Shown here piece after piece: positions 1 through 6,848 of a DNA stretch of 8,908 nucleotides (positions are counted from its first letter, which is position 1; every line of letters begins with the position of its first letter). Location: the NCBI GenBank assembly GCA_964347545.1, contig CAYFZZ010000337.1:1-8908 (forward strand), read 5' to 3'. This stretch comes from CS4-C045 sp964347545 (lineage in GTDB: Bacteria; Planctomycetota; Planctomycetia; Pirellulales; UBA7805). The notes below the pieces were generated by a model that was given only the letters and a program-made list of their open reading frames with translations, did not search any database and was not told the DNA's origin. The position numbers and the translations under genes are program-made.

Positions 1-1
1 C

Positions 2-2002
2 CTGCGCAGCCTGACGTACACCTTCCTGCGTCCGGCGATTTACGAGAGCACGGCCCTGGTCCAGATCGTGCCCCGGCATTCGGTGGTCGACGGCCCGCCG
101 CGGTATGCCGACGACGCCAAGGAGGTCACGATCCAGCGGCACATCGCGGCTCATGACTCGCTGACCTCGCGGGCCCTGGCCGCCGTGGGAGAGCGTCCCG
201 CGGGCCAAAAAGCCACCGACGAAGCGGCCGCTGAGCAAGCGGTCCCCGACGAAGAGCCTGCCGACGAAGAGCCCGCCGACGAAGAGCCCGCTGACGAAGA
301 GCCCGCTGACGAAGAGACTGCCGACGAAGAGGGCTCAGACGAAGAGCCGATCGACGAGACGGTTCCGCGGTTGTCGGCCCAGGTGATCCCCGACACGGAC
401 CTGTTGGAGTTCCGTGCGGAGGGGACCGATCCTGAGCAGCTGCGAAAGCTGGTCAATGCCTGGGTGGCGATTTACCTAGAGTCCCAGCAGGCGGCTGAAA
501 AGGTCGCCGCTCCCACGGCCAACGCCGCTCTGCGGAAGCAGGTGGACGAGCTGGAGTCGCGGGTGAAAGGGAAGCGAGATGCGTTGGCCGAGTTCCGAAG
601 CCAGCACAACATCGAGTCGATGCAGCGAGAAGAGAACCACGTGCTGAAGCAACTCAAGGGGCTCAGCGAAACGCTCAACAAGGCTCAGGAAAAGCAACGC
701 GCCGCCACGGTGCGGCTGAAGAAGCTGCAGGAAGCGGTGGCTCGGGGCCAGTTCGTAGGCCAACCGGAAGACCTGGAAACGATCACTTACATGGAGCAGC
801 AGTTGGAACAGCTGGAGGGGCTGATCCTCCAGCGCCAGCAGCTGCTGAATCCCGCCGCCCTGGCTCGCGACAAGAAATTCCACGAGGCGAAGGAGCAGGT
901 GGGGGTGCTGAGGCAAATGATCCAGCACAAGCGGGAGACGCTGACCCAAAATATCCTCGACCAGGCGGAGATCGAGCTGGCCACGACGCGGGAATTTGCC
1001 GAGCTGACGCAGAAAGAACTGACCGGTTACCAGCAGAAGGCGGGCCAGTTCACGACGCGGTTCGCCGAACATGAGGCGTTGGTGGCGGAACTGAGCCAGC
1101 TGGAGAAGTTGCATCTGAAGCTGCAGGAACAGTTGGTCCAAACCGAAGTGATCCGCAACGTCCTGCCTCCTGAGGTGACGGTCCTGCAATATGCCAGTAC
1201 CCCGCTGGCGCCCATTCGCCCCTATTACCTGCGGGATGCGGCCATCGCCCTGGGCGGCTCGCTGTTGTGCGCCCTGCTGGCTCTGCTGATCGACCTTCTC
1301 ACCAGCCAGCCGCTGGGGGCGGGGGTGACGGAACGGCGGACGCTGGTCTATCGCGACCTGGAGACCGCTGCTCTACCCGCGGCCAGGCCGACGGAATTTA
1401 TCCAGGAGGGACCGGTCGCCGCTTTGCCACTGGCCCCCACTCGAGAACTGACGCCCGCCGAGGTCCGCGCGATGCTGGAGGTGGCCGACGACACCCAACG
1501 GGCTCTGATCGGCGGTCTGCTGAGCGGGCTCAGCGTGACGGACATCCAGCAGCTGCGGTGGTCCGACGTGGACCTGGAGGGAGGCCACCTGCAGGTCGGC
1601 GGCGGGCAGCGGCACCTGACCTTGGGCGGCGAGGTGCACGAACTGATCAAACGCCACGCCTGGCAGCAAGCGGGTCCCAGCGGCTATGTGTGGAGCGGCA
1701 GGGACCAGCAGCCGCTGAGCGCCCCGGCGATCGACGCCGTGTTGCGCGACGCCGCCGCGGAGGCCGGCCTTCCGTCCGCTCAGGAAATCACCGCCGAAGC
1801 GGTCCGCAACACCTACATCGCCTTTCTCGCTCGCCAAGGTGTGCGGCTGGACCTCTTGGAACAGGCCGTGGGCCGGCTCTCCGGCCGGATGGCCGAAACC
1901 TGGCGATTGCTCTCGCCGCCAGGCGTCAGCGCCAAGCTGCAGGAAATCCAGCTGGTCTACCCGGCGCTGCAGGACACGCACCCGGAGGCGGTGCAGGGTT
2001 GA
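2..2002 (+). CDS. Wzz/GumC-type polysaccharide co-polymerase fused to a degenerate tyrosine-recombinase domain (5' partial)
   Basis: The frame is open from the first codon at nt 2, so the gene starts upstream; the GTG at 68 is internal. Residues here count the nt 2 codon as 1 (666 in all). Residues 1-23 (TYTFLRPAIYESTALVQIV) resemble the stretch just after the first membrane helix of Wzz/GumC proteins. An acidic DEEPA repeat fills about 83-117. Residues 128-165 match the conserved Wzz periplasmic strand and helix, and about 172-387 form a long Glu/Gln/Lys/Leu-rich coiled coil. Prolines 401, 404 and 407 and a membrane helix (about 413-433) form the usual co-polymerase end. After a linker, 483-641 read as an integrase catalytic domain (LTPAEVRAML, LRWSDVDLEGG, AVRNTYIAFLARQGV) with S511, E599, R602, R625 and W634 at catalytic positions. 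By family topology this tail is cytoplasmic, where Wzc carries a kinase. The Wzz call is secure. The recombinase call rests on motif reading. Its function is unknown. Confidence 0.85.
   Translation: MRSLTYTFLRPAIYESTALVQIVPRHSVVDGPPRYADDAKEVTIQRHIAAHDSLTSRALAAVGERPAGQKATDEAAAEQAVPDEEPADEEPADEEPADEEPADEETADEEGSDEEPIDETVPRLSAQVIPDTDLLEFRAEGTDPEQLRKLVNAWVAIYLESQQAAEKVAAPTANAALRKQVDELESRVKGKRDALAEFRSQHNIESMQREENHVLKQLKGLSETLNKAQEKQRAATVRLKKLQEAVARGQFVGQPEDLETITYMEQQLEQLEGLILQRQQLLNPAALARDKKFHEAKEQVGVLRQMIQHKRETLTQNILDQAEIELATTREFAELTQKELTGYQQKAGQFTTRFAEHEALVAELSQLEKLHLKLQEQLVQTEVIRNVLPPEVTVLQYASTPLAPIRPYYLRDAAIALGGSLLCALLALLIDLLTSQPLGAGVTERRTLVYRDLETAALPAARPTEFIQEGPVAALPLAPTRELTPAEVRAMLEVADDTQRALIGGLLSGLSVTDIQQLRWSDVDLEGGHLQVGGGQRHLTLGGEVHELIKRHAWQQAGPSGYVWSGRDQQPLSAPAIDAVLRDAAAEAGLPSAQEITAEAVRNTYIAFLARQGVRLDLLEQAVGRLSGRMAETWRLLSPPGVSAKLQEIQLVYPALQDTHPEAVQG
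248..352 (+). repeat. Seven tandem 15-bp units encoding DEEPA-type acidic repeats
   Basis: Seven head-to-tail 15-bp units begin with GACGAAGAG and encode DEEPA four times, then DEETA, DEEGS and DEEPI. The first nine bases are identical in all seven units and the last six vary, mostly in the last three units. The repeat lies in frame inside the extracytoplasmic domain of the co-polymerase and adds a highly acidic insert. Confidence 0.95.
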
Positions 2003-2062
2003 GCTGGCGGTGGTGCGAGGCAAGTTGGATGGGTCTTCCGAGAAATCTGTTGACAAACAAAC

Positions 2063-2216
2063 ACGCTTAACCGATCACGCTTAACCGATCACGCTTAACC
2101 GATCACTCTTAACCGATCACGCTTAACCGATCACTCTTACCCGATCACGCTTAACCGATCACGCTTAACCGATCACGCTAAACCGATCACGCTTAACCGA
2201 TCACGCTTAACCGACC
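2063..2216. repeat. 11-copy 14-bp tandem repeat array (ACGCTTAACCGATC)
   Basis: Eleven contiguous 14-bp units fill this stretch, 60 bp after the co-polymerase stop and between two convergent genes. Seven units (1, 2, 3, 5, 7, 8 and 10) are identical. Units 4 and 6 have ACTCTT for ACGCTT, unit 6 also has one A-to-C change, unit 9 has TAAA for TTAA, and unit 11 ends GACC. GATC therefore recurs ten times at 14-bp spacing. The length is not a multiple of three and stops occur in the frames, so the array is not coding. Its function is unknown; it could be a variable-number locus, a protein-binding array, or neutral slippage. Confidence 0.97.
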
Positions 2217-2323
2217 CGCTTATCTCCACCCTTCCCGCTGCTCACACTTCTCCCCCAGGCGGACAAACCGTCGCTGTGGTGACCCCTGGAAACCAGCAAT
2301 CCACCCACAAATTGTGCGGAAGA

Positions 2324-2378
2324 ACCGGTTGGATGATCCCACCGGTATGCCCGTGACGAGCCGTTGATCGTCACCGGG
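2324..2378. repeat. Two adjacent hairpins in the convergent gap
   Basis: ACCGGT at 2324-2329 pairs with ACCGGT at 2341-2346, with an inner GGA/TCC stem and a TGA loop. Directly after it, GTGACGA (2353-2359) pairs with TCGTCAC (2368-2374) around an 8-nt loop, and CCC/GGG extends that stem past one bulge. There is no T-tract on either side, so intrinsic termination is not supported. They could be transcript-end structures for the two converging genes or part of a dispersed palindromic element. Confidence 0.55.
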
Positions 2379-2393
2379 AGGTAGGCATGTGGG

Positions 2394-2415
2394 GGACGGG
2401 CAGGAGTGCCCGTCC
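2394..2415. repeat. REP-like hairpin GGACGGGCA-GGAG-TGCCCGTCC
   Basis: A perfect 9-bp stem (2394-2402 with 2407-2415) encloses the loop GGAG and is followed by TACAAGCAAGC. From memory, palindromes of this type, GACGGGCA with a short loop and TGCCCGTC, recur between genes in planctomycete genomes; this is recollection, not a search. It lies about 130 bp beyond the stop of the beta-helix gene and could also stabilise transcript ends. The rest of 2217-2546 holds no convincing gene. Confidence 0.6.
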
Positions 2416-2524
2416 TACAAGCAAGCATCCGCGGCGGAAGAGGGGAAACCACCAGGTCGCAGGAGGACGGGGGTTGAGCCCGTGATGGTCCCAGCTGGCC
2501 CTGGTCGGGCCCGCGCCCTGCGGC

Positions 2525-2543
2525 GTGCCGCTCGGCACCGAGC
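2525..2543 (-). terminator. Possible hairpin just after the beta-helix stop codon
   Basis: Four bases past the TAG (2549-2547, minus strand), GCTCG (2530-2534) can pair with CGAGC (2539-2543). Alternatively, GTGCC (2525-2529) can pair with GGCAC (2534-2538). The two stems exclude each other. There is no U-tract, so this is only a weak terminator candidate. Confidence 0.25.
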
Positions 2544-2546
2544 CGG

Positions 2547-3917
2547 CTACTCGAAGGCCCCCACCTGGGCGGGGGTGGAACGGCTGGCGCCGCGCCGGTC
2601 GCTCAGCACCCGGCCGGTCGGTTCGTACCAGCGGTCGACCACCGGCGGCAGCTCGCTGCCCGGCAACGTTTGGCGGGGGACCAGCCGATCGTCGACCGCA
2701 GAGCGGGGCACCACCAGATTCCCCACCGCGCCCAGGTCTGCTCGGGTGGCAATCTCCGGAACGGTCTCCGGTGCGATCCATAGGTTATTGACCAGGGCCC
2801 ACTGGCTGTTGTCCCAGTTGCCTCGCCAGGGCCCTCCCCCAGGTGCCCACACCGTCTGCCGCTTGTTGTTGTAGATCGTGCAATGCAAGAGCCGGAACTT
2901 TTGCAGGCGATCCTCCAGGCGAAAGGCGAGGTCATTTCCCCCGATCACACAATTCATCACCACCGGCCACATGGCCATCCCCTGGCTGAAGCCACGCAAC
3001 CGCAAGCCGATCGTCGAATCGTAGATGTCGCACGAGTCGATTACCGCATCCACGTTCTCTTTCAACACGACTGCCGACGTGTAAACCCGTGTCCTGGTCC
3101 GAAAACCGTGCAGGCGGCAGTTGAAGATCGTGACCCGTCCCCGGCTGCCCCAGATGTGCTTGGAGTCGAAGGCATTTTCCCCCGGGTAGGTTCCCTGCTT
3201 GAAGCCGCCCACATCGCGCGCGAGCGGGGAATTGCTGAGGTCGCAGTTCTTGATCGTCAACTGGTCCCAGGCACCCCGTTCCCCCTGCACGCAGTCTCCT
3301 GAACAGTTGGAGATGATGCAGTTGTCGATCGTCAACCGCAAAGCGTTGGTCGTCACCACGCCGTGCGCATCATGCCGCACCCCGTTCTCGGTCCAGAGGT
3401 TTTCGTAAATCGAGCAGTTACGGACGACGGCGTCGTCGCCGTCGATGTCGATCGCGTGGTGGGCGAAATGAAAAACTTCGCAATTGTCGATCACCAGTCC
3501 GTGGCTGGCCGACTCTGCATCCTTGGTATCCGAGGCATTGATCCCCTTCACCAGGGGGACAAAATGCCCCTGCAAAACCAGCCCCTGGAGGGTCACCTGG
3601 GGCGCGTCGATCTGGATCAGCTGGCCCCTGTGGGTCTTGGGATGCTTGGCGAACTGGGGCGAGCTGACCAGGCGGGCCGCCCGTGGCGGGGTTGCCTTCA
3701 GCGTGATTCCCGGACGGGTGAGGTGCAGGGTTTGCTCCAGCAGGTAGCGGCCTGGCTGCAGCACGACCGTCCCCCCCGGGGCGACGGCATCGACGGCCGC
3801 CTGCAGGTCGTCGCCCGGGTGCACCACCACCCGCTGGCGGGGGACCAGCAGCGAGACCGCGGTGGCCAGGCCCAGCACCCCGGCCCCTATCAGGCTCATC
3901 GCCACCGGCTTGCGCAT
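2547..3917 (-). CDS. Exported right-handed parallel beta-helix protein
   Basis: From the ATG at 3917 the protein has 456 residues. It starts MRKPVAMSLIGAGVLG, a basic then hydrophobic segment that reads as a signal peptide or membrane anchor. A GTG at 3998 would add 27 residues ahead of this signal, so the ATG is preferred. From about residue 34 (HPGDDLQAAVDAV, then GGTVVLQPGRYLL) it has the N-terminal cap typical of pectate-lyase-like proteins. Regular rungs with an Asn-Cys or similar ladder follow over about 140-355: VIDNCEVF, VVRNCSIY, TIDNCIIS, TIKNCDLS, TIFNCRLH, VIDSCDIY, VVMNCVIG, LLHCTIYN. This fold is common in polysaccharide lyases, epimerases and adhesins. I see no catalytic signature that fixes a substrate. 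It converges on the polysaccharide co-polymerase and diverges from birA, so it is probably transcribed alone. The upstream region shows no strong ribosome site. Confidence 0.88.
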   Translation of the reverse strand: MRKPVAMSLIGAGVLGLATAVSLLVPRQRVVVHPGDDLQAAVDAVAPGGTVVLQPGRYLLEQTLHLTRPGITLKATPPRAARLVSSPQFAKHPKTHRGQLIQIDAPQVTLQGLVLQGHFVPLVKGINASDTKDAESASHGLVIDNCEVFHFAHHAIDIDGDDAVVRNCSIYENLWTENGVRHDAHGVVTTNALRLTIDNCIISNCSGDCVQGERGAWDQLTIKNCDLSNSPLARDVGGFKQGTYPGENAFDSKHIWGSRGRVTIFNCRLHGFRTRTRVYTSAVVLKENVDAVIDSCDIYDSTIGLRLRGFSQGMAMWPVVMNCVIGGNDLAFRLEDRLQKFRLLHCTIYNNKRQTVWAPGGGPWRGNWDNSQWALVNNLWIAPETVPEIATRADLGAVGNLVVPRSAVDDRLVPRQTLPGSELPPVVDRWYEPTGRVLSDRRGASRSTPAQVGAFE

Positions 3918-4126
3918 GGAATTTAGCTCGCGAACGGGGGACGGGAAAATCAGCTGTCCTTCAGGGTAGTTCCTGCGCAGGCAGCGGGCAATCTGCACGG
4001 GGAAAGGTCCGATGCCGGGCGGCAGCCGTTTCCCTGGCCGAGCGGCGGATGGTATGGTTGCCGTTGGGGCGTGCGAAATCCTCCCCGGGTGGGGCGGAAG
4101 CGGGACTCAGCGACAACCCGGAAGGT

Positions 4127-4130
4127 AGGA
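4127..4130 (+). promoter_or_regulatory. Ribosome binding site of birA
   Basis: AGGA lies 7 nt before the ATG at 4138, within a purine-rich GGAAGGTAGGA stretch. It supports the chosen start. The 3918-4137 divergent gap shows no clear sigma-70 promoter on either strand. It contains one 10-bp palindrome, CCTGCGCAGG, at 3972-3981. Confidence 0.55.
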
Positions 4131-4137
4131 CGCGGGC

Positions 4138-4923
4138 ATGGCGGAAACCGGGTTTGACGAGGACCGCATTCGGGCGGAGACGTTTGTGGGCCAGCTGGAC
4201 TTCGCCCCCGAAATGGGGTCGACCAACGACCAGGCCGCCCAGCGGGTCCGCAACGGACCCCTGCCGCAGCCGCTGCTGGTCCTGACCGCTCGGCAAACGG
4301 CCGGGCGGGGTCGCAGCACCAATTCCTGGTGGGCGGCCGAGGGGGCGTTGACCTTCTCGCTGGTCTTGCCGGCCAGCCCCCCGCAATGGCCGCCGGACCG
4401 CTGGCCCCAGCTGTCCCTCCTGACCGGCCTGGCGGTCTGCCGCACCTTGCAACAGCTGGCCCCCGGCTTGCCGGTCGGCCTGAAGTGGCCCAACGACGTG
4501 CTGGTGCGGGGCCGCAAGATCTGCGGGATCCTGGTGGAAGTCCCCGCCGCCGCGATGCGCCGCGTGGTGGTGGGAGTCGGCCTGAACGTCAATAATGCTG
4601 CGGCCACCGCCCCGCCGGAGCTTCGTCCTCGGGTGACCTCGCTGTCCGACGAAACCGACCGCTGCTGGGACCTGACCGACGTGCTGGTCCGGCTGCTGCG
4701 GCAGTTTCACCAGGAGTGGCTGCGGGTGGCCGACGACGGCCAGCACCTGACGCGAAACTGGGCACCCTACTGCGTGCTGACCAATCGTCAGATCGTGTTG
4801 GAGGTCGCCGGTCGCGAGGTGCGGGGCCGCTGCCTGGGAATCGACGAACAGGGAGCCGTGCGGATCGACACGGGGGGCGGCGTCGAGCACCATATGGGGG
4901 GGCAAGTGAAGTCGTTTCACTGA
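4138..4923 (+). CDS. birA: Biotin--[acetyl-CoA-carboxylase] ligase, no HTH domain
   Basis: This 261-residue protein activates biotin with ATP to biotinyl-AMP and transfers it to the carrier lysine of biotin-dependent carboxylases in the cytoplasm. Motifs appear in family order: STN at 28-30, GRGRS at 56-60 (the ATP/biotin-phosphate loop), KWPND at 116-120, GILVE at 130-134 and GVGLNVN at 146-152. A small C-terminal SH3-like domain follows from about 215, with GRCLGIDEQGAVRIDT. The GRGR loop continues STNSWW rather than the enterobacterial RGRKWF form; I take this as a lineage variant because the GRGR core is intact. No N-terminal winged helix is present, so it should be a monofunctional ligase (group I) that does not itself repress biotin genes. 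The antiporter starts 57 bp downstream, so shared transcription is possible. Confidence 0.93.
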   Translation: MAETGFDEDRIRAETFVGQLDFAPEMGSTNDQAAQRVRNGPLPQPLLVLTARQTAGRGRSTNSWWAAEGALTFSLVLPASPPQWPPDRWPQLSLLTGLAVCRTLQQLAPGLPVGLKWPNDVLVRGRKICGILVEVPAAAMRRVVVGVGLNVNNAAATAPPELRPRVTSLSDETDRCWDLTDVLVRLLRQFHQEWLRVADDGQHLTRNWAPYCVLTNRQIVLEVAGREVRGRCLGIDEQGAVRIDTGGGVEHHMGGQVKSFH

Positions 4924-4980
4924 GTCGATCCCCACGCTGCCACACGGCCCTTCCCCCTCTCAACTGCCCTCAGAAACCTG

Positions 4981-6639
4981 ATGCACGCCACGCTTGTCTA
5001 CGACCTGTTAATGATCCTCACCGCCGGTCTGGCCGCGGGGCTAGTCTGCCGGCGTCTGCAGATTTCCGTGCTGCCCGGCTACCTGATCGCCGGCGCCCTG
5101 CTGGGCCAGGGCGGTTTGGGCTGGGTCACCGACGACGCGCACGAAATTGCCTACCTGGCCGAAGCGGGCGTGTTCCTGCTGCTGTTTGCCATCGGCCTGG
5201 AATTCTCGCTGGACGAGCTCCTGCGGCTGGGCCGCGACCTGGTGATCGGCGGCAGTGTCCAGATGACCGCGGTGGCCCTGCCCGTGGCGGTGCTGTTGCT
5301 GGCGATCGGTTACGGCTGGCAACCGGCCTGGGTGATCGCAGCCGCCGTCGCCTTCAGCTCGACGGTGCTGGTCTTCAAGGCCTTGACCGAAGAGGGGCAT
5401 GCCAGTCTGCCGCACGGTCGGCGGGCAATTGGCATCCTCCTGTTCCAGGACGCGGCCTTGATCCCTCTGTTGTTGCTGATCCCCTTGTTGACGGGAACCG
5501 GTCAGCCGGTGAGTCTAAGAAGTTATCTGGAGCTGGCCGTGGTCTCGGCGATGTTCCTCCTGGCGGTCGTCGGCTTGCGGCGGGCCCTGGGCAGCTGGAT
5601 CATCCCCTTGTTTGCCAGTTATCGCAGCCGCGAGCTGGTCGTGTTGTTCACGCTGACGTCGCTGGGCGCCGTGACGCTGGCCGCCTACCGGCTGGGCCTG
5701 CCCCCTGCCATCGGCGCTTTTGCCGCCGGGCTGATTTTCAACGGCAACCGGTGGACGAAGCAGATCGACGCCCTGGTGTTGCCGTTTCGGGACACGTTCG
5801 CGGCCGTCTTTTTTGTCAGCCTGGGTCTGTTGTTCGATCCCCGCCTGGTGGTCCAGGACCCCTGGCTGATGCTGGCCGGTTTTATCGGCTTGATCTTGCT
5901 GAAGGCCCTCGCCGCCACCCTGGCTCTGCGACTGACCGGCCTGGCCTGGCCCACCGCCCTGGGAATGGGTGTCGGCCTGGCCCACGTCGGCGAATTCGCG
6001 TTCGTCCTGCTCCTGCTGGCCCAGCACGCGGGGGTGGTGACTTCCGCGGACTACCACCGGATCGTGGCCCTGGCCATCGGCTCGCTGATCCTCACCCCGC
6101 TGTTGCTGAAAACGGGGCTGCGGGGAATCCCGCCGGTCGAAGAAGCGGCGGGGGGCCCCCGGCTGGGGGACCTCCTGAGCGGTACCGGGCCGCCCGCGGT
6201 GGTGATTGGCGCGGGAGCCATCGGCCGGCAGGTGACGTCGCGTCTGGAGACCGCCGGCAAAGACGTCTGCCTCATCGATTTGAGCCCCCTGAACCTGCAC
6301 CTGTTTGCTCAGCTGGGCTTCCGCACCGTCGCCGGGGATGCGACCGAGCTGGCGATTTTGCGGAACGCGGCGGTGGAAGAAATCGCATTGGCGGTGGTCT
6401 GCGTCCCCGACGACGACGTGGCCTGCCGGATCGTGAAAAACATTCGCACCCTGAACCCGGGTTGTGTGGTCCTGGTCCGTTGCCGTTATCAAAATAACGT
6501 GCCGAAATTGACCCACCTGCGTGCCGACCGCGTGGTCAGTGAGGAGGCTCAGGCCACGGACGCCTTGTTACGGATTTTCGACGAGCTGGATCAGGAGGCA
6601 GAGACCAGCCAGCCGGGTCCTCCCGGGGCGCGGCGGTGA
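4981..6639 (+). CDS. CPA2-family cation:proton antiporter with TrkA-N domain (KefB/YbaL-like)
   Basis: This 552-residue inner-membrane protein should exchange K+ or Na+ for protons. Residues from about 5 to 378 are a succession of hydrophobic segments with family landmarks: LPGYLIAGALLG near the start, LAEAGVFLLLFAIGLEFSL, and F155-Q156-D157 in the ion-site helix. The QD pair is the form found in Kef-type K+/H+ antiporters, whereas DD is typical of electrogenic Na+/H+ exchangers. GVGLAHVGEFAFVLL follows later. A TrkA-N (RCK-N) Rossmann domain starts at about 405 with GAGAIG (410-415) and should bind NAD(H) or another nucleotide to gate transport. The length is near that of E. coli YbaL (about 560) and shorter than KefB or KefC (about 600-620). 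There is no Shine-Dalgarno sequence before the ATG, which may indicate coupling to birA or SD-independent initiation. The transported ion is inferred. Confidence 0.92.
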   Translation: MHATLVYDLLMILTAGLAAGLVCRRLQISVLPGYLIAGALLGQGGLGWVTDDAHEIAYLAEAGVFLLLFAIGLEFSLDELLRLGRDLVIGGSVQMTAVALPVAVLLLAIGYGWQPAWVIAAAVAFSSTVLVFKALTEEGHASLPHGRRAIGILLFQDAALIPLLLLIPLLTGTGQPVSLRSYLELAVVSAMFLLAVVGLRRALGSWIIPLFASYRSRELVVLFTLTSLGAVTLAAYRLGLPPAIGAFAAGLIFNGNRWTKQIDALVLPFRDTFAAVFFVSLGLLFDPRLVVQDPWLMLAGFIGLILLKALAATLALRLTGLAWPTALGMGVGLAHVGEFAFVLLLLAQHAGVVTSADYHRIVALAIGSLILTPLLLKTGLRGIPPVEEAAGGPRLGDLLSGTGPPAVVIGAGAIGRQVTSRLETAGKDVCLIDLSPLNLHLFAQLGFRTVAGDATELAILRNAAVEEIALAVVCVPDDDVACRIVKNIRTLNPGCVVLVRCRYQNNVPKLTHLRADRVVSEEAQATDALLRIFDELDQEAETSQPGPPGARR

Positions 6640-6657
6640 CGACCGGACGTGACGCGT

Positions 6658-6685
6658 TAACGTGAGGGGGGTAACGTGAGGGGGT
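6658..6685 (+). repeat. Two tandem 14-bp copies of TAACGTGAGGGGG(G/T)
   Basis: Two 14-bp units (6658-6671 and 6672-6685) differ only in the last base. They abut and partly overlap the left arm of the 21-bp inverted repeat. They may be a slippage product or an edge of the palindromic element. Confidence 0.8.
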
Positions 6686-6757
6686 CGGGAGTCTTTTTCG
6701 ATCGATGGTCGGCCCGCATCGGAAGGACCCTGTTTGTCGAAAAAGACTCCCGACCCC
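6681..6757. repeat. Perfect 21-bp inverted repeat with 35-nt spacer
   Basis: The left arm 6681-6701 begins GGGGTCGGGAGTC and ends TTTTTCGA. It is exactly complementary to 6737-6757, which begins TCGAAAAAGACTC and ends GACCCC. The spacer is 6702-6736. It lies 41 bp after the antiporter stop and 112 bp before the oxidoreductase start. An RNA hairpin of this size could end the antiporter transcript or protect its 3' end, although no U-tract follows. Translated, the element reads SGVFF in one arm and EKDSRPL in the other; I remember such peptides recurring in planctomycete hypothetical proteins, which would make this a dispersed palindromic repeat. That memory is unverified. Confidence 0.9.
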
Positions 6758-6792
6758 TTACCCGTCGCCAGCCCGACCCGGTAAGGATGGTG

Positions 6793-6848
6793 AAGGAGGA
6801 ATCAGAATGAGGGGGCCTTCCGCAGGCGGCGGGGCCAGGCGGACTTGA
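6793..6848 (+). promoter_or_regulatory. Possible leader ORF with consensus Shine-Dalgarno before the oxidoreductase
   Basis: AAGGAGGA at 6793-6800 is a near-consensus ribosome site, 6 nt before an ATG at 6807. That ATG opens a 13-codon frame (MRGPSAGGGARRT) ending in TGA at 6846-6848, 21 bp before the oxidoreductase ATG. A 44-codon GTG frame from 6676, running through the inverted repeat, stops at 6808-6810 and overlaps the ATG as ATGA. No real gene here has as strong a ribosome site. It may be a translated leader peptide or chance in purine-rich DNA. Confidence 0.25.

Noticed and set aside
476..1189. Minus-strand ORF of 237 codons inside the co-polymerase
   Set aside because: It is the Leu/Gln-rich antisense reading of the coiled coil, with no recognisable domain.
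1448..1924. Active integrase of a mobile element
   Set aside because: The nucleophile and most catalytic residues are replaced, the domain is fused in frame to a membrane protein, and no att sites or element genes are seen.
2063..2216. CRISPR array
   Set aside because: The units are 14 bp, contiguous and without unique spacers, and no cas genes are present.
2063..2228. Iteron-type replication origin (repeat array plus TTATCTCCA at 2220-2228)
   Set aside because: The putative DnaA box has two mismatches to TTATCCACA and stands alone, and there is no replication initiator gene or AT-rich melting region.
2389..2874. Plus-strand ORF of 161 codons over the hairpin region and the beta-helix 3' end
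   Set aside because: It is mostly antisense to the well-supported beta-helix gene, its composition is Arg/Ala/Pro-rich, and its first part is only the palindromic repeat read as protein.
3918..3998. Longer start (GTG at 3998) for the beta-helix protein
   Set aside because: It would place 27 non-hydrophobic residues ahead of a clear signal sequence that begins at the ATG at 3917.
4053..4058. TATGGT as the -10 of birA
   Set aside because: Only four of six bases match and no convincing -35 lies at the right distance.
4716..6497. Plus-strand ORF of 593 codons overlapping birA and the antiporter
   Set aside because: It is an Arg/Gly/Pro-rich shadow frame of the high-GC antiporter gene, which has unmistakable motifs in its own frame.
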